A stretch of DNA of 64,000 nucleotides, taken from positions 1,116,001 through 1,180,000 of the forward strand of contig CAJQUN010000056.1 in the NCBI GenBank assembly GCA_907163345.1, given 5' to 3'. Origin of the DNA: Haberlea rhodopensis (taxonomy: Eukaryota; Streptophyta; Magnoliopsida; Lamiales; Gesneriaceae). Numbering within the stretch: the first letter of the stretch is position 1; every line of letters starts with the position of its first letter. This document shows, piece after piece, positions 1-11,085 of this stretch. Under the pieces are notes generated by a model. That model ran no database searches and was not told the DNA's origin. It was given only the letters and a program-made list of their open reading frames with translations. The translations under genes and the position numbers were made by a program.

Positions 1-179
1 TCAAATTCTCATTTCTGAATTCATTCAAGAACAAGTTAAAGATTATAGTTTAATTTTGAAAGTTTGGTAAATTTCAATCGCGCATCATGGGAAGTTCGGT
101 GCACGGTTCACTTTCAAAAATTTCAGATTTTTTTGGGGCCAAAATCATGCAGGACTGGAAAGAATGTTAAGAAATTTGG

Positions 180-620
180 GGGCAAAAAAATCATGCATCG
201 TGGGTAAAAAATCGTGCATTGGAGATGCACTGAAATTGGACATTGGTCCACTAAAATTAGACATTGGATGCACACTATTTTACGTGCACTAAATTTGGAC
301 ATTGATGCATGATTTATTTTGGCTTGTGGGTGCACGAATTTTTGGCCTGGTGGTGCACGATTTTATTTTTACCTGTGGGTGCACGATTGGTTTTGCCTGG
401 TGGTGCATAAATTTTTTTGTCTGGTGGTGCATGATTTTTTTGTCTGGTGGTATACGATTTTATTTTGGCCTATGGATGCACGATTTTTTGCCTGGTGGTA
501 CACAATTATTTTTGCCTGGTGGTGCACGATTTTATTTTGCCTTGTGGGTGCATGATTTAGTTTGGCATGTGGGTGCATGATTTTTTTGGCCTGTGGGTGC
601 ACGTTCTACAGATGCACGCA
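180..620. repeat. Degenerate minisatellite, 22-26 bp unit
   Basis: From about 325 to 605 some eleven units follow each other. Each starts with a form of GTGGGTGCACGATTT or GGTGGTGCACGATTT and ends in a T-rich stretch plus GCCTG. Unit lengths counted by hand are 22 to 26 bp. The stretch 180-320 holds more decayed copies of the same words (GTGCACT, TTGGACATTG). No gene is seen in 1-900. The array lies about 340 bp upstream of the carrier gene start. Confidence 0.8.
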
Positions 621-834
621 TTACAGTAATTGCGCGGGGGTTATTAATATCATTTCAAGAGGAAATGAACTTAAATGAATTGCTATTTTTTTGTGGACTA
701 TGTTGAATTGTTTATCCATCAAATGGTACTGGCTTGCAAGCGACCCTTTTTCTTAATCTTTAAACTTTAGATTCGGGCTTGGGCATATCTTGTACATTGG
801 GCCACATGATCTATCAAGTACGGAAGTTGACCCA

Positions 835-892
835 GCTTAATATCGGCCATGGTAATATGTTAGCTTAATATCGGCCATTGTAGTAATATGTT
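835..892. repeat. Tandem duplication upstream of the carrier gene
   Basis: Two adjacent copies of a 28-30 bp unit, 835-862 and 863-892, begin GCTTAATATCGGCCAT and end TAATATGTT. The second ends 49 bp before the start codon of the UCP3-like gene, so it lies in the promoter or 5' UTR. Its function is unknown. Confidence 0.75.
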
Positions 893-941
893 CTCAAAGC
901 ATTTCTAGACGACACCGTATTAAACGGCCGACGTAGAATAG

Positions 942-3521
942 ATGAACGCCGGGGGCCATGACGTCAAGAAAGTCCTGCTTACGTCACTCTCGGCTATGGT
1001 GGCCGAAACGACGACGTTCCCAATCGATTTGCTCAAAACGCGGCTACAACTCCACGGCGAGTCACTACGATCGGTGAACCCAGCCTCAACCTTCAAAATC
1101 GCATTGCAAATAGCTCGAAACGATGGCGTTTTTGGGCTGTACAAAGGCCTTTCCCCGGCTATTTTCCGACACATGTTGTATACACCGACCCGAATCGTAG
1201 GCTACGAGCATTTGCGCGGCGCTGCTATAAATTGCTCCGATGATTCGATCCCTTTCTACGGTAAAGCAGTAATTGGTGGAATTTCAGGGGGTATCGCTCA
1301 GGTGATTCCTAATACATTACTTAATTTTTTTCTGTTGAATATAATTAATTAATTTGATGTAGCATTTCAATTCTATTACGTGGAACGGAACTTAGTTTGC
1401 GATTTTTGCAACAAAAAACAAACAAACACTGCTGTTGGCTTATGGGAGAATGCAACGTGTTGTGGGAAAGACGATGATGTTGAAGTTCATTGTCATTTTC
1501 GTACGGGAAAGAGCGCCAGAGAATTATGGGAATCCTCCGATGCATTTAAAATGGGCTAAGTAGTTCTTCAAATTTGTTGAAGTACGTAATTTGTGGAAAG
1601 GAAAGGTGGATGAGAAGATCAAGAAGTTTTTTTTTCTTTTGTAGAGATATTTCAACTTCTATCTTTTATCAGTTCAAACTTCATAGTTGCTTCCTTGGGT
1701 CATCATGTTTCTATCAACTATGAACAACACTATCAATGCTTCAGCTAGTGCAGTCAGCTGTAAGTTTAGTTTGATAATCTACTATTGAAGAAGGTCATTA
1801 ATGACAACCTACATTTATGGATTGAGCAAGCCCCGACCGCAGGTTGCATTTTTCTAATAGTTTTCCCAAGATATGAGGTGATTTTCACGTAACCAAGAGG
1901 ATATTTTGTAACTGCATCCAGGACAAAGAAGACGTGCTCTCGAGGATATATTGCTCTTTCAACCATTAATGGAGCATGTTTTGGCTACAAGCTAGCACAA
2001 ATGCTTTTCTGTAGTATAGCTGGAGAAATCGGAGGTCCTAATTCTAGTGGTCCTGGCACGTGAACGCCAACTATAAGAAACTTGAACCTTGTTATCATGT
2101 ATTACATATAAATAAAGTGTGATCAAACTCAGCAGATATCGTTTCTTATTATAAACACTCTAAACATATGGATTCACTGACTGATTTGGTGCATAGGCGA
2201 AGCCTTCCAAGTTGCATTCCATGCCATCCCTTAGTGAATAAATAATCAAAGATAAATTAAAGTTACCATACTTGTTCTTTTGCCACAAATGAGTTAACAC
2301 TCTATAAATCTTTCATAGTGTCTGAAAAGACAAGCATCAAGGTGTTTACATGATGATTTCAATTGGAATGGCAAATGCAATGAGTTACAATAGGATAGTG
2401 CATGTCTAGTTTTAGAAAGATGCTAGCTGCTTGATATATATTCCTCATTAAGCATGGGATTACTAGAATCGAAAGATCAATGTAAGTGACGGCAGATAAA
2501 TGAGCTGACTGGAAAGCAGGATTTTGGTCTTGAATTTAAAGGTAATTGTTTGTAAAGAAATTAAAGGGGTGTTATGTCTTTATAATGTTGATTGTGGACT
2601 ATGTGCTAAATCTGATGGCTTTGGTATTTGTTAGTTCGTTTTATTTGATTCTCCATGTGGAAATTGGTTAAACTTTTCATGGCTCTGCATAGAGGGTGTT
2701 ATTGACTTTACATAAGTCCGGGCTCTACGTTTAGCTTATTTGACCTCTCGAACAGGATAAGAAGCAATTTCTTACTCCTTTTTCAACTTGTAGATATCCT
2801 ATAATCCAAGAAATTTAAACCCTTTTTTGTTGACCGACGATTTCTAATCATTCTATCTATGTGCTTAACATTCCAAAATATCAGCAACTCCCTTTACATT
2901 TTAATTTTGTTGATCATATGTCAAAACCATGTACTCAGTTCTCACTTGTCTGGCTCTTCCTTTATGTTTTTAGCGTAGGTAATAGCAAGCCCTGCTGATC
3001 TCATCAAAGTGAGGATGCAAGCAGATGGTCGCATGGTGAGCCAAGGTTTACAACCTAGGTACTCGGGGCTGTTCAATGCCCTAACCAAGATCATTAATTC
3101 TGAAGGGTATGTAGGACTTTGGAAAGGCGTTTTCCCTAATGTCCAAAGAGCATTCTTAGTTAACATGGGCGAATTAGCTTGTTATGACCATGCCAAACGA
3201 TTTATTATCGAAAATCAGATTTGTAATGATAACATCTATGCCCACACCATGTCTTCCATTATGTCCGGTCTTTCAGCTACTGCGTTGAGCTGTCCAGCTG
3301 ATGTAGTTAAGACTAGAATGATGAACCAAGCTTCTGGGGAGGAAAGCAAGTTTAAATATAGAAATTCCTATGATTGTCTTGTGAAGACTGTTAGAATTGA
3401 GGGATTTCGGGCACTGTGAAAGGGATTTCTACCTACATGGGCTCGACTTGGTCCTTGGCAATTTGTGTTCTGGGTCTCATATGAGAAATTCCGACATATT
3501 ACTGGCTTAACATCCTTCTGA
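942..3521 (+). CDS. UCP3: Mitochondrial uncoupling protein 3-like carrier, with premature stop
   Basis: Two exons, 942-1301 and 2979-3521, join in phase 0 across a GT..AG intron. They would encode about 300 residues, close to the roughly 305 of plant UCP3/PUMP3. An inner-membrane carrier with six helices is expected. All three carrier signatures are visible: PIDLLKTRL, PADLIKVRM and PADVVKTRM. An in-frame TAG at 939-941 makes the ATG at 942 the first usable start. Codon 3417-3419 is TGA where the family has Trp (RALWKG). The frame then continues cleanly to a TGA at 3519-3521 (GPWQFVFWVSYEKFR). As read, the product loses its last 34 residues, including helix six. This is either a real nonsense allele, recent pseudogenisation or a base error. 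The family proposes proton or anion transport; the subtype is inferred from similarity recalled from memory. Confidence 0.85.
1302..2978 (+). other. Intron of the UCP3-like gene
   Basis: The intron begins GTGATT after ...GCTCAG and ends GCGTAG before GTAATAGCAAGC. Removing it restores the carrier frame across the loop that reads GGIAQ-VIASPADL. It is AT-rich, 1677 bp long and contains no ORF that I can recognise. Confidence 0.85.
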
Positions 3522-5260
3522 TGAGTTGGCCTATTATCCACACAATAACATTCTGGATTCAAAAAACTTTTGGAAGAGAAGGCGCTTATTTGAAGGGCCT
3601 GATATGGAAGAAATTGTATCAATTTGTGTCATTTTTTTTATAATGCTGGATGAATCGTTCTTGTTGGCAGGTTGGATAAATCACGTGATTCTTATTATTT
3701 ATGCGACCTAAAACTTCAGAATATTCAATTTACTTTTCACCTGTTATTTCTGAGCAATAAGTTAACAGACAGAAACCACTGGATTCTTTATGCGCAACTT
3801 TAAACTTTGCTGGTGGAGTATTGATAAGCAATTTTCTCTACATGAACTGTGCCTTTAATTGTCTTTTGTACTTCCAGTTATGGTCGTGTTTAAAGCTCTG
3901 ATCCTGCAGGTATTCATTATGATACTTATATGGGTAAATGGACCAAATTACAGTTTGATTAACATATTTTAGTAAATACATAATTAAATCGCCTACAGCC
4001 TATGGCCCTTTTGGAACCACTCGTCATTGCGAGTGCGGAGACTCAGGTTGGAGCATGTCCCCCTTTGTAATTGGAATAGTGCTAAAAGGATATACGCAAT
4101 TAAATCACATAACATAAAACCTTATTTGTATGCATGTATGTATATATATTGGAATAGCAGACAAAATATTTACCTTATATTAAATATTTCATTAAAAGAA
4201 AATAAGTTTCTGGTTCAAAACAATTAAATAATGTGTTGCTAAAATTTATATACACTGGCAATGGGCATGTATTTTTAACCCAACATTATAAATTAATGTC
4301 CTTTCTTGATTTCACCGCATTTAACCCTCATTATTTCACTCTCCGCAAAATTTAATTCCCATGGTACCCTTCTGATATTCATCATAAAGATGAGGTAATG
4401 AATTAATATATATTATTGTTGTGAATGCGTATATATTGTATTTAATTAATGTTTTGATATTGTAGGTATATCTATTTCAAAGTGATTAAAAATATTCAAA
4501 TATAAGGGATAATAATTTATTTTTCGAAATTCAATATGATTAGAACATGAATTTTAAGGAAAGGCCCACCATTTATTTATATGTGAATATCATATATAAG
4601 TTATATTTTATGGATATAATAACAATAGTAATAACTATTATTATTAAATAATAAAGTGAAAATACGTTTTAGAAAAGAAAATGTATGTTGCTGATTCTGA
4701 GTTGGAAAAAAAATGTTGAAAGATTCACACCACTAGGTAGTAGGTAACAACATTTTATTAAAGGGTAAACCTCTTCTGCAAAAAACCTCACAAATGTGCG
4801 GGATCCAAAAGGAGTTCTGATCAGTTTGGGCCTAATGTACGCGCTCTTTCCCTTAATAGATTGTTTTGTGGCTCGAAAAAAGGTCATATAATAACAACTT
4901 TACCGTTGTGTTAGGGCTCACCATTAGGTAACAATATTTCATGTAGGCGAAATAAGATGTATCAGGACATTAAGAAGTTTTAGTGGAATGATTTGGCCAA
5001 ATTTTAACGCAATTAATATTTCATTGGTATGGTAGACCTCAATTTTTTTATTTTTTCACATATTTATTTATCAATCGACTCCTCGATTCAGAGAATTCAT
5101 TAAAGAGTTTAATCAATTTAATTATGCAGGTCATTTTTCTATTCTGGTTGAATATATTTTGTTTCATTAAGTTTAAGATGATACTTTACATTTTTTGAAA
5201 AATTAGAAGTGGGAAATCCCAATGTTTGATCAATAATTATCACAGTGACAATTCATTTTT
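3522..5260. other. AT-rich intergenic spacer
   Basis: Low-complexity AT-rich sequence following the carrier gene and its presumed 3' UTR. Short open frames occur but none shows a domain or codon pattern. I see no confident gene, RNA or transposon boundary here. Confidence 0.6.
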
Positions 5261-5373
5261 TTTTTATCCCAGGACTCTGGTAGAGATGGGACATTGCCCG
5301 GACTTGAACAACCCAAGTCGTCCCAAAAAAGAGACATGAGCCTTTACTAATCCAATTACGCCAGATGTTCAAT
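5261..5373 (-). mobile_element. Possible tRNA-derived SINE head
   Basis: On the minus strand a box-A-like TGGCGTAATTGG (near 5368) is followed by a box-B-like GTTCAAGTCCGGGC (near 5310) at tRNA-like spacing. A run of T on the plus strand (5258-5266) would be the A-rich tail side. This fits the RNA polymerase III promoter of a tRNA-derived SINE. Target duplications were not found. It could also be a decayed tRNA pseudogene. Confidence 0.4.
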
Positions 5374-5791
5374 ATATGACTTAATTTTATAAAACTAAAT
5401 AGCCTATGAAAAATATATTATTTCAAAAATTATGATATACTTGGGTTTTCACCTCTTAGTGGAACTCAGATACATATTGCAATTTACCACTATTTTTCAA
5501 TATTAAATCTTATGTTTTGAAAATACTCTTATTAAGGGAAATTATAATATGAAATTTATGAATAATTTTGAAGATATATATATATTTATTTATTTTCCAA
5601 TTCGATAATTATGAAACTTCATGGCTATTAAAATAGAGGAAAGAGTGGTCAATTTTTGTACCTTAATCGCAGGCGTTTTCAACTTCATTTCAACTTCATT
5701 AAAGTCATTCCTTTCTCAATGTACTTTTTTCTAATATAATTCACATTGTTTAAAAATATATAGAATTTGGGTTTTATATTCAAGTGTAGTG
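5374..5791. other. AT-rich spacer
   Basis: Nothing recognisable. AT-rich sequence between the SINE-like piece and the hAT MITE. Confidence 0.5.
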
Positions 5792-5799
5792 CATTTGAC

Positions 5800-6307
5800 T
5801 AGGGGTAACCAAAAGTTCTGTTAAACCGAACAAACTTAATAAACCGAATTAATTTAGAAAATCGGTTCGGTTATTTCAGAAATTCGGTTTTGATTTTTTT
5901 TTAAAATCGGTTATTTCGGTTAATTCGGCAGTTTTCATTTTAAAAATATCGGTTAACCGAATAAACCGAAATGTTTAATTTTTAAAAAAAATTAAAAAAA
6001 ATTACATTTTTTATTTTTTTTAAAAACAGTTATTATCGTTCTTTATTTAAATTTAACTTTTTAAAATTTTAAAATCAAAATATCTAATTTTTTTAATTTT
6101 TAAAATCAAATTATCTACTTTTTAAAAAAAATTATTTTTTTAAAAAAATATCTTTAATTCGGTTAACGACCGAAATAACCGATTTTTAATCGGTTCGATT
6201 TTAAGAGTAAAATTCGGTCGGTTCGGTTAGACGAAAAAAAAATTCAGTCGGTTCGTTTTTCGGAATTCGGTTCGGTCGTTTCGGTTTTAACCGATTGCAC
6301 ACCCCTA
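5800..6307. mobile_element. Non-autonomous hAT element (MITE) with TSD catttgac
   Basis: The 508-bp element starts TAGGGGT and ends ACCCCTA. It is flanked by the perfect 8-bp duplication catttgac at 5792-5799 and 6308-6315. The inside is full of inverted AACCGAA/TTCGGTT words, the subterminal repeats usual in plant hAT elements. It has no coding capacity. The 8-bp TSD and TAGGGGT ends fit the hAT superfamily. Confidence 0.92.
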
Positions 6308-6357
6308 CATTTGACTCATGTGACGACTAAGCAATTAATTCACTAATAAAGAAATTA

Positions 6358-6708
6358 AGGTGAATTACAAGAATAGTCCATCAAATATTGTTATTTGCAA
6401 TAGTGCCAAGTTTTTAAGGCTAAATAAATATAGGCAAACAGATACTTTTTTTTAACAAAAATTGTTTCAAGCTATTTTTCCGCTAAAAAACAAATGAAAC
6501 GGATATATGCCGGCATGACGAGCTTTTCTTGAACGTCCTTCTTTCGGATGGAAAAGTGGTATTGGAATCATTTTTGTTAAAAATAATTTCTGTGGGATCA
6601 CTTTTGTTAAAAAAAAAAAAAATTATGAGACTTTTAGTATTAAAAGTCTGAGGGCTACTATTGCAAATGATACTATTTATTGAGACTATTTTTTTTTATA
6701 ATTTACCC
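6358..6708. mobile_element. MITE with inverted ends, possibly Mutator-like
   Basis: The left 55 bp (GGTGAATTACAAGAATAGTC, then TTTGCAATAGT) is roughly repeated in inverse at the right end (GGGTAAATTATAAAA, then TTTGCAATAGTAG on the complement). Flanks aagaaatta (6349-6357) and aaggaatta (6709-6717) match at 8 of 9 bases. A 9-bp TSD would suit a Mutator-type MITE. The family is uncertain. Confidence 0.5.
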
Positions 6709-6814
6709 AAGGAATTATATACTTTCATGGCTTGTTATTGGTAAAACTCACATTGATAGTTATATGCATAGTCTATAGAAATGAGAAGAAATTTAGCGCA
6801 GGCTCTCATCCTCT

Positions 6815-6823
6815 TATTTATAG
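6815..6823 (+). promoter_or_regulatory. Candidate TATA element of the MYB gene
   Basis: TATTTATAG lies 65 bp upstream of the MYB start codon and is preceded by a C/T-rich stretch. The position suits a TATA box with a short 5' UTR. There is no other evidence. Confidence 0.4.
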
Positions 6824-6887
6824 TACTCTGTGGTAGCATAACATTTCTACACACCCCATTTGAAGTTTAAACAGAGCTCAACAGACC

Positions 6888-8913
6888 ATGGGTAGGGCCT
6901 CATGCTGCAACAAAGTTGGGTTGAAGAGAGGGGCATGGACACTCGAAGAAGACCAAAAGCTATTAGCTTATGTTCAAGAATATGGCCATGGAAGCTGGCA
7001 TTCCCTTCCTCCCAAAGCCGGTACGTGGTATATCAATATCGCAACGGATATCGAATACATAAAAAATGTGTTATATTTGTAAGAAAACCCAATTCTATTA
7101 TGGGTTCGATAGGGGAAATTCTTGTATGGACCGAGCCACCAACATACATATAGACATATACATGTATATAGATATATATGTGTATGCTGATGTATGACAG
7201 GATCTGTCCATACAATTTCTCGTTCTATAGGATTGTTTGATGAATGCTTAAACGATTTGAGTTATACATGACTTACCAAAATGTTCGATGTTATACAAAT
7301 TGAATATCGAAAAAATATTGCTGAAGGACGAGTGCATGTTAGTTTTCTTATCTTAATTTGATATACCATGGTTGGTTCAAAATTCAAACAGTGAATCATG
7401 TAGATCATGTTAAGTATTTTTGGCAACATTTGGGACTCTTGGACTCTAAAGGAAAAGAAGAATGACTAACCATATGGGAGTGTATTGTATGGAGCATTTG
7501 TCTTGTGAGATAGAAAAAATGTTATGCAATGAGAAAAGCTCAAAAGAAACAACAAGTGAAATTAAGATCATGACAATGGATTATGACTAAAAAAACTCTG
7601 CATTCGTCCTTTTTCAGTGTCAGATTGGTTTTGAGAACCTTATGTTTGCTTGGGAAAGAAGCAGGTTATATAAAAATCTTCTATATAGACGCAGTTTTGT
7701 ACCGAGGGTTATATAGTTGTGATGTAAAAGTTACATTTTAGTTTTGAGCATTTCTAGTGCTCTTTTAATATATATTCTCTTATAAAATAAAATAAGAACA
7801 TGTACGGAGTGTAGGATTGAAGAGATGTGGGAAGAGCTGCAGATTAAGATGGACAAATTATTTGAGGCCTGATATTAAGAGGGGAAAGTTCAGCTCACAA
7901 GAAGAACAAACTATCATTCAACTTCATGCTTTTCTTGGAAACAGGTGATTAAGTAATTAATTGAGTCTTCTACGTATTTATAGTACTAATTATCCAAGTA
8001 TATTTTTGTTTCTCATGTCCATATTTAACTGTACACTGTTGAATTAATTGGTTGATCATTTTATAAATCCTTAAATATTACTAATATGTTTGTATCTTTC
8101 CATCTCAGATGGGCAGCCATAGCGAGTCATTTGCCAAAAAGAACAGATAACCAAATAAAGAATCATTGGAATACTCACATCAAGAAAAGATTGATCAAAA
8201 TGGGAATTGATCCAATGACTCACAAGCCCAAAATCCATGCCTCTGGTTGCAGCCGATCTAAGGACTTGGCCAACCTAACCCACATGGCTCAGTGGGAAAG
8301 TGCTCGGCTCCAAGCTGAAGCTCGGCTTGTCCGCGAGTCCCAAATCCTATTTCAGCTCAACAAAGCCACTGCTCCTCCACCGCCGCCACCACCACCTCCT
8401 CCACTCGTGCCACCATGTTTAAACGTGCTAAAACAATGGCAAGAAACATGGACAAAGCCTCAAAAGAAGATTTCCACATCTCCAATAAACAGCTTCTTTG
8501 CAGGCTGCAGTGGACGCCTTGAATCCCCAACTTCGACATTAATCCCACAAGTCAGATTAATCAGCAAAACGCAAACATTCTTAGACATTGATAACGCCAA
8601 AAAATCCGGTGAATTCGTGGTTGGAAACCCTAGCAACTACAACCATTTCCAAGATGAGCTCAAGGCCATTGTGGGGAGTTCAATATTGGAGCTTCAAGAT
8701 ATCACAAACCCTAACGGAAATCCTGCTTTCGGTGCCGATTCGTTTAGGTTTCCAGGTTTTCCGGATGAGTTCACAAACATCCCACATAACATTGATTGTG
8801 GAAATGCACATGATTATGATAATGATGATGGTTTGGAGGGATTTCTTGAAGAGAATGGGGCTAATTACTGGCTAAACATCGTAACATTCCCGATGAATTC
8901 GCACGAGTTCTAA
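6888..8913 (+). CDS. R2R3-MYB transcription factor, subgroup 9 (MIXTA/MYB16/MYB106-like)
   Basis: Three exons: 6888-7020 (133 nt), 7815-7944 (130 nt) and 8109-8913. All junctions are GT..AG, and together they encode 355 residues. The 133/130 exon sizes are the standard R2R3-MYB pattern. The product begins MGRASCCNKVGLKRG. R2 contains the regular tryptophans (GAWTLEEDQ, SWHSLP, CRLRWTNYLRPDIKRG) and R3 ends LPKRTDNQIKNHWNTHIKKR. After the DNA-binding part comes HMAQWESARLQAEARL, the subgroup-9 signature. A ten-proline run (about 8374-8403) and an acidic C-terminus with NYW follow, as in MIXTA-like proteins. Relatives control epidermal cell shape, trichomes and cuticle; that role is inferred. 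The frame is intact. Introns are 7021-7814 and 7945-8108. Confidence 0.92.
7021..7814 (+). other. Intron 1 of the MYB gene
   Basis: GTACGT to GTGTAG. It splits a glycine codon at the end of the first helix-turn-helix region, the conserved first intron position in R2R3-MYB genes. It contains a short AT microsatellite-like stretch near 7145-7190 and nothing else recognisable. Confidence 0.85.
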
Positions 8914-9548
8914 ATTATTGAATAAGTGCATCATGTTCAGAAGCTGAGGTGATCATTAATAAACCCTTATTAGCTTTTTATTAAGTTAATATATATGTAA
9001 ACCCTCATGTTCAGTAGGTATTACATACACCTACTAGCTAGGGTTCTTGTTATTGAACCATATTATCATATGAATAATGAGTCTATTGGTAAGTTATTAT
9101 TTTTTAAGTAACTTGGTTGAATAACATGTAGTGGAAATCGTCCATACATAAATTTTGGAGATTATTCTTCATATTTTTATTGTTATAGTTTATCAGTTTT
9201 TATATACTTTTTACTATTTCCTTGAGATTCAAAGAACATCTACGATAATACTATAATACTAAATAGAATGATTTAAATTCTTAAAATTGTAATACATACT
9301 TATTTAAGAACAATAAAAAGTTAACATTTCTCGAATATATAGTCGGGAATATTTTAAATTAGATTTTCAACAACCAGGAATAACAGATTTACATTAATTT
9401 GAATGCATTAATATCTTTGGATGCTATATGACGTACATACTAATATATGCCCTTTTGTCAATGTTGCGGACCCCATGGTATGAAAATATGATAGTTTTCC
9501 GAAGTCAAATTTTTTCTCTCATACATAAATAATGCATTTATGGTCAAA
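8914..9548. other. MYB 3' flank and AT-rich spacer
   Basis: Presumed 3' UTR, then AT-rich sequence with no recognisable gene or transposon boundary. Confidence 0.6.
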
Positions 9549-9639
9549 GCGATCCGAAAGACCATTCAATCGGTTGGAGCATCAGCGGTGTGTACAAAGG
9601 GTAGGGACATAGACAACGCAAGCTGATGACTCACACTTA
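9549..9639 (-). pseudogene. Decayed fragment of 18S rRNA (3' region)
   Basis: Read on the complement, this follows the conserved 3' part of plant 18S rRNA, including the stretch that ends in TTTGTACACACCG. Plus-strand words such as CGGTGTGTACAAAGGG and AGCTGATGACTC are characteristic. Several substitutions and a small deletion near 9560 mark it as a relic. It is about 90 bp and not functional. Confidence 0.8.
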
Positions 9640-9778
9640 TTTTCCCAACATGTGCGCTACATGTCGCACGCACCCGCACCTCTTGCCCACGAGACTAGCT
9701 ACTTGGTTTATCTACGGTGGCCTGAAATTTCTAACGAATCCCTTTGCAAACTGTCGTGTGGGACTGCATCGAGCTACA
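9640..9778. other. GC-richer spacer between rDNA scraps
   Basis: About 140 bp of higher GC than the AT-rich sequence before it. It could be further diverged rDNA, but I could not place it. Confidence 0.35.
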
Positions 9779-9786
9779 GGCATGAC

Positions 9787-10219
9787 TAGGGCTGGGAAAC
9801 AGGTTCGGGAATTCGGGTCCCGACCCGACCTGATCGGGTTTTTCCTGATCGGGTCGGGATAATCGGGTTTTTCGGGATAATCGGGTATTCCCCGATCGGG
9901 TAGTAGCGGGTTCGGGACGGGATTCGGGTAGGGGTTTGGGAGAAAAATTGTTCGGGTTCGGGTACCCGAACCTGATTTCCCTTTTAAAAATAAAAAAAAA
10001 AAAATTTAGGTTTAGATATGTGTAGCATTTCTTTTAAAAAACTAAAAAAAAAAAATCAAGGTTCGGGTACCCGAACCCGATTTCGGGTACCCGAAACCCA
10101 AATTTCGGGTACCCGACATATTCGGGTTCGGGTTCGGTATGCTTTTAGTATTCCCGATACCCGACTACCCGAACCCGAATATCCCGATTCCCAGAAATCC
10201 GTCCCGATTCCCACCCCTA
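9787..10219. mobile_element. Non-autonomous hAT element (MITE) with TSD ggcatgac
   Basis: A 433-bp element starting TAGGGCTGGG and ending CCCACCCCTA, flanked by the perfect 8-bp duplication ggcatgac (9779-9786 and 10220-10227). The inside is packed with GGGTTCGGG/CCCGAACCC words in both orientations. It has no coding capacity. It has inserted within the degenerate rDNA segment. Confidence 0.9.
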
Positions 10220-10365
10220 GGCATGACCCAGTGGCACCTGATGATCTCGATTACGACCATAGGTCAGGCTCCGGACTCTCTAACGTTGCCATCAGCAGTC
10301 GCATCCCGGTTCAGGAATTTTAACACGATTCCCTTTTGGAGCACGCGCTTAACATGTTGTTTGTC

Positions 10366-10435
10366 TGAGTGTTTGAAATTGTCGGGAGGGAAACGTATGG
10401 GAACAGGCGATGTGCCCCAGTCGGATGTGGGACGG
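10366..10435 (+). pseudogene. Decayed fragment of 26S rRNA (5' region)
   Basis: GTTTGAAATTGTCGGGAGGG followed by CCCCAGTCGGATGTGGGACGG follows the conserved 26S rRNA segment at the start of the D2 expansion region. Transitions of the C-to-T/G-to-A kind are frequent. Upstream, ACGACCATAGGTCAGG (10253-10268) resembles the 26S 5' end, with lower certainty. Confidence 0.8.
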
Positions 10436-10520
10436 TGCCCCTCTTTTGGACACAAGGCTCGCCTCGGTGGACCGATCTGGGCGATTGACATCGTCAGGTG
10501 GGGAATTTGGCTGGGACAAT
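10436..10520 (+). pseudogene. Decayed fragment of 26S rRNA (3' half)
   Basis: GCCCCTCTTTTGGACACAAG and TCGTCAGGTGGGGAATTTGG follow the 26S segment that normally lies well downstream, roughly 2 kb, of the piece joined to it here. Same strand as the preceding fragment but fused to it directly, so the intervening rRNA is missing. Confidence 0.8.
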
Positions 10521-11085
10521 TTATTTATTGTGACAGCACAAAGCCACGTACTAAGCGAAATGTGGATATGATGGGCTACATCATGTGGGTACCGATAGGT
10601 CGTGTTTGTTAGCTAAAGTTCAATAGAATGTTCGGTAAGTAACGATATTTAACTGTCGAGCCACAGTAAAAATTTCCCAGCTACAGAATACTGCAGGAAC
10701 AATATGCAGAATAATCTTGGTCTTATCTGTGTAGAGAAAGCTGTCATGTCTTGAGACATAGGTATGCAGTTACTTCCCATTAATTCATGATTGATTCCAA
10801 ATTCGTGATAAGAGTCTGCTGTGTGCTGTCCATGTATTTGTAAAAGTGCCCTTTGCATGCATTTAGTAAACAGTTGCTATCAAGCACTTAGAAAGTAAAC
10901 CGATAACAATTTAATACTCTTCTACTCACGCGAGGCCCCAAGAAAATAATCAGAGCTGGTTAGAATGGAATTTTATGAGCAGTCGACTGCTCAGCGTTGG
11001 CGTTGAGCATTAGATTGTAAGAGCACTCGGGAGGTCAACCACACTCTAAGCGGCAAGAACAGGTTAAGATTTTGGAAGCCAACTT
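10521..11085. other. Unassigned spacer before the Tat element
   Basis: No gene or repeat recognised. The minus-strand frame at 10649-10858 has no domain. The segment ends where homology to the element's LTR begins abruptly. Confidence 0.5.

Noticed and set aside
1766..1966. Minus-strand ORF in the UCP3 intron with a vaguely retroelement-like look
   Set aside because: Only 66 codons, no motif I can name, and no flanking element structure.
10139..10612. 157-codon plus-strand ORF as a possible gene
   Set aside because: It runs from the hAT MITE into the 26S relics. The apparent protein is translated rRNA.
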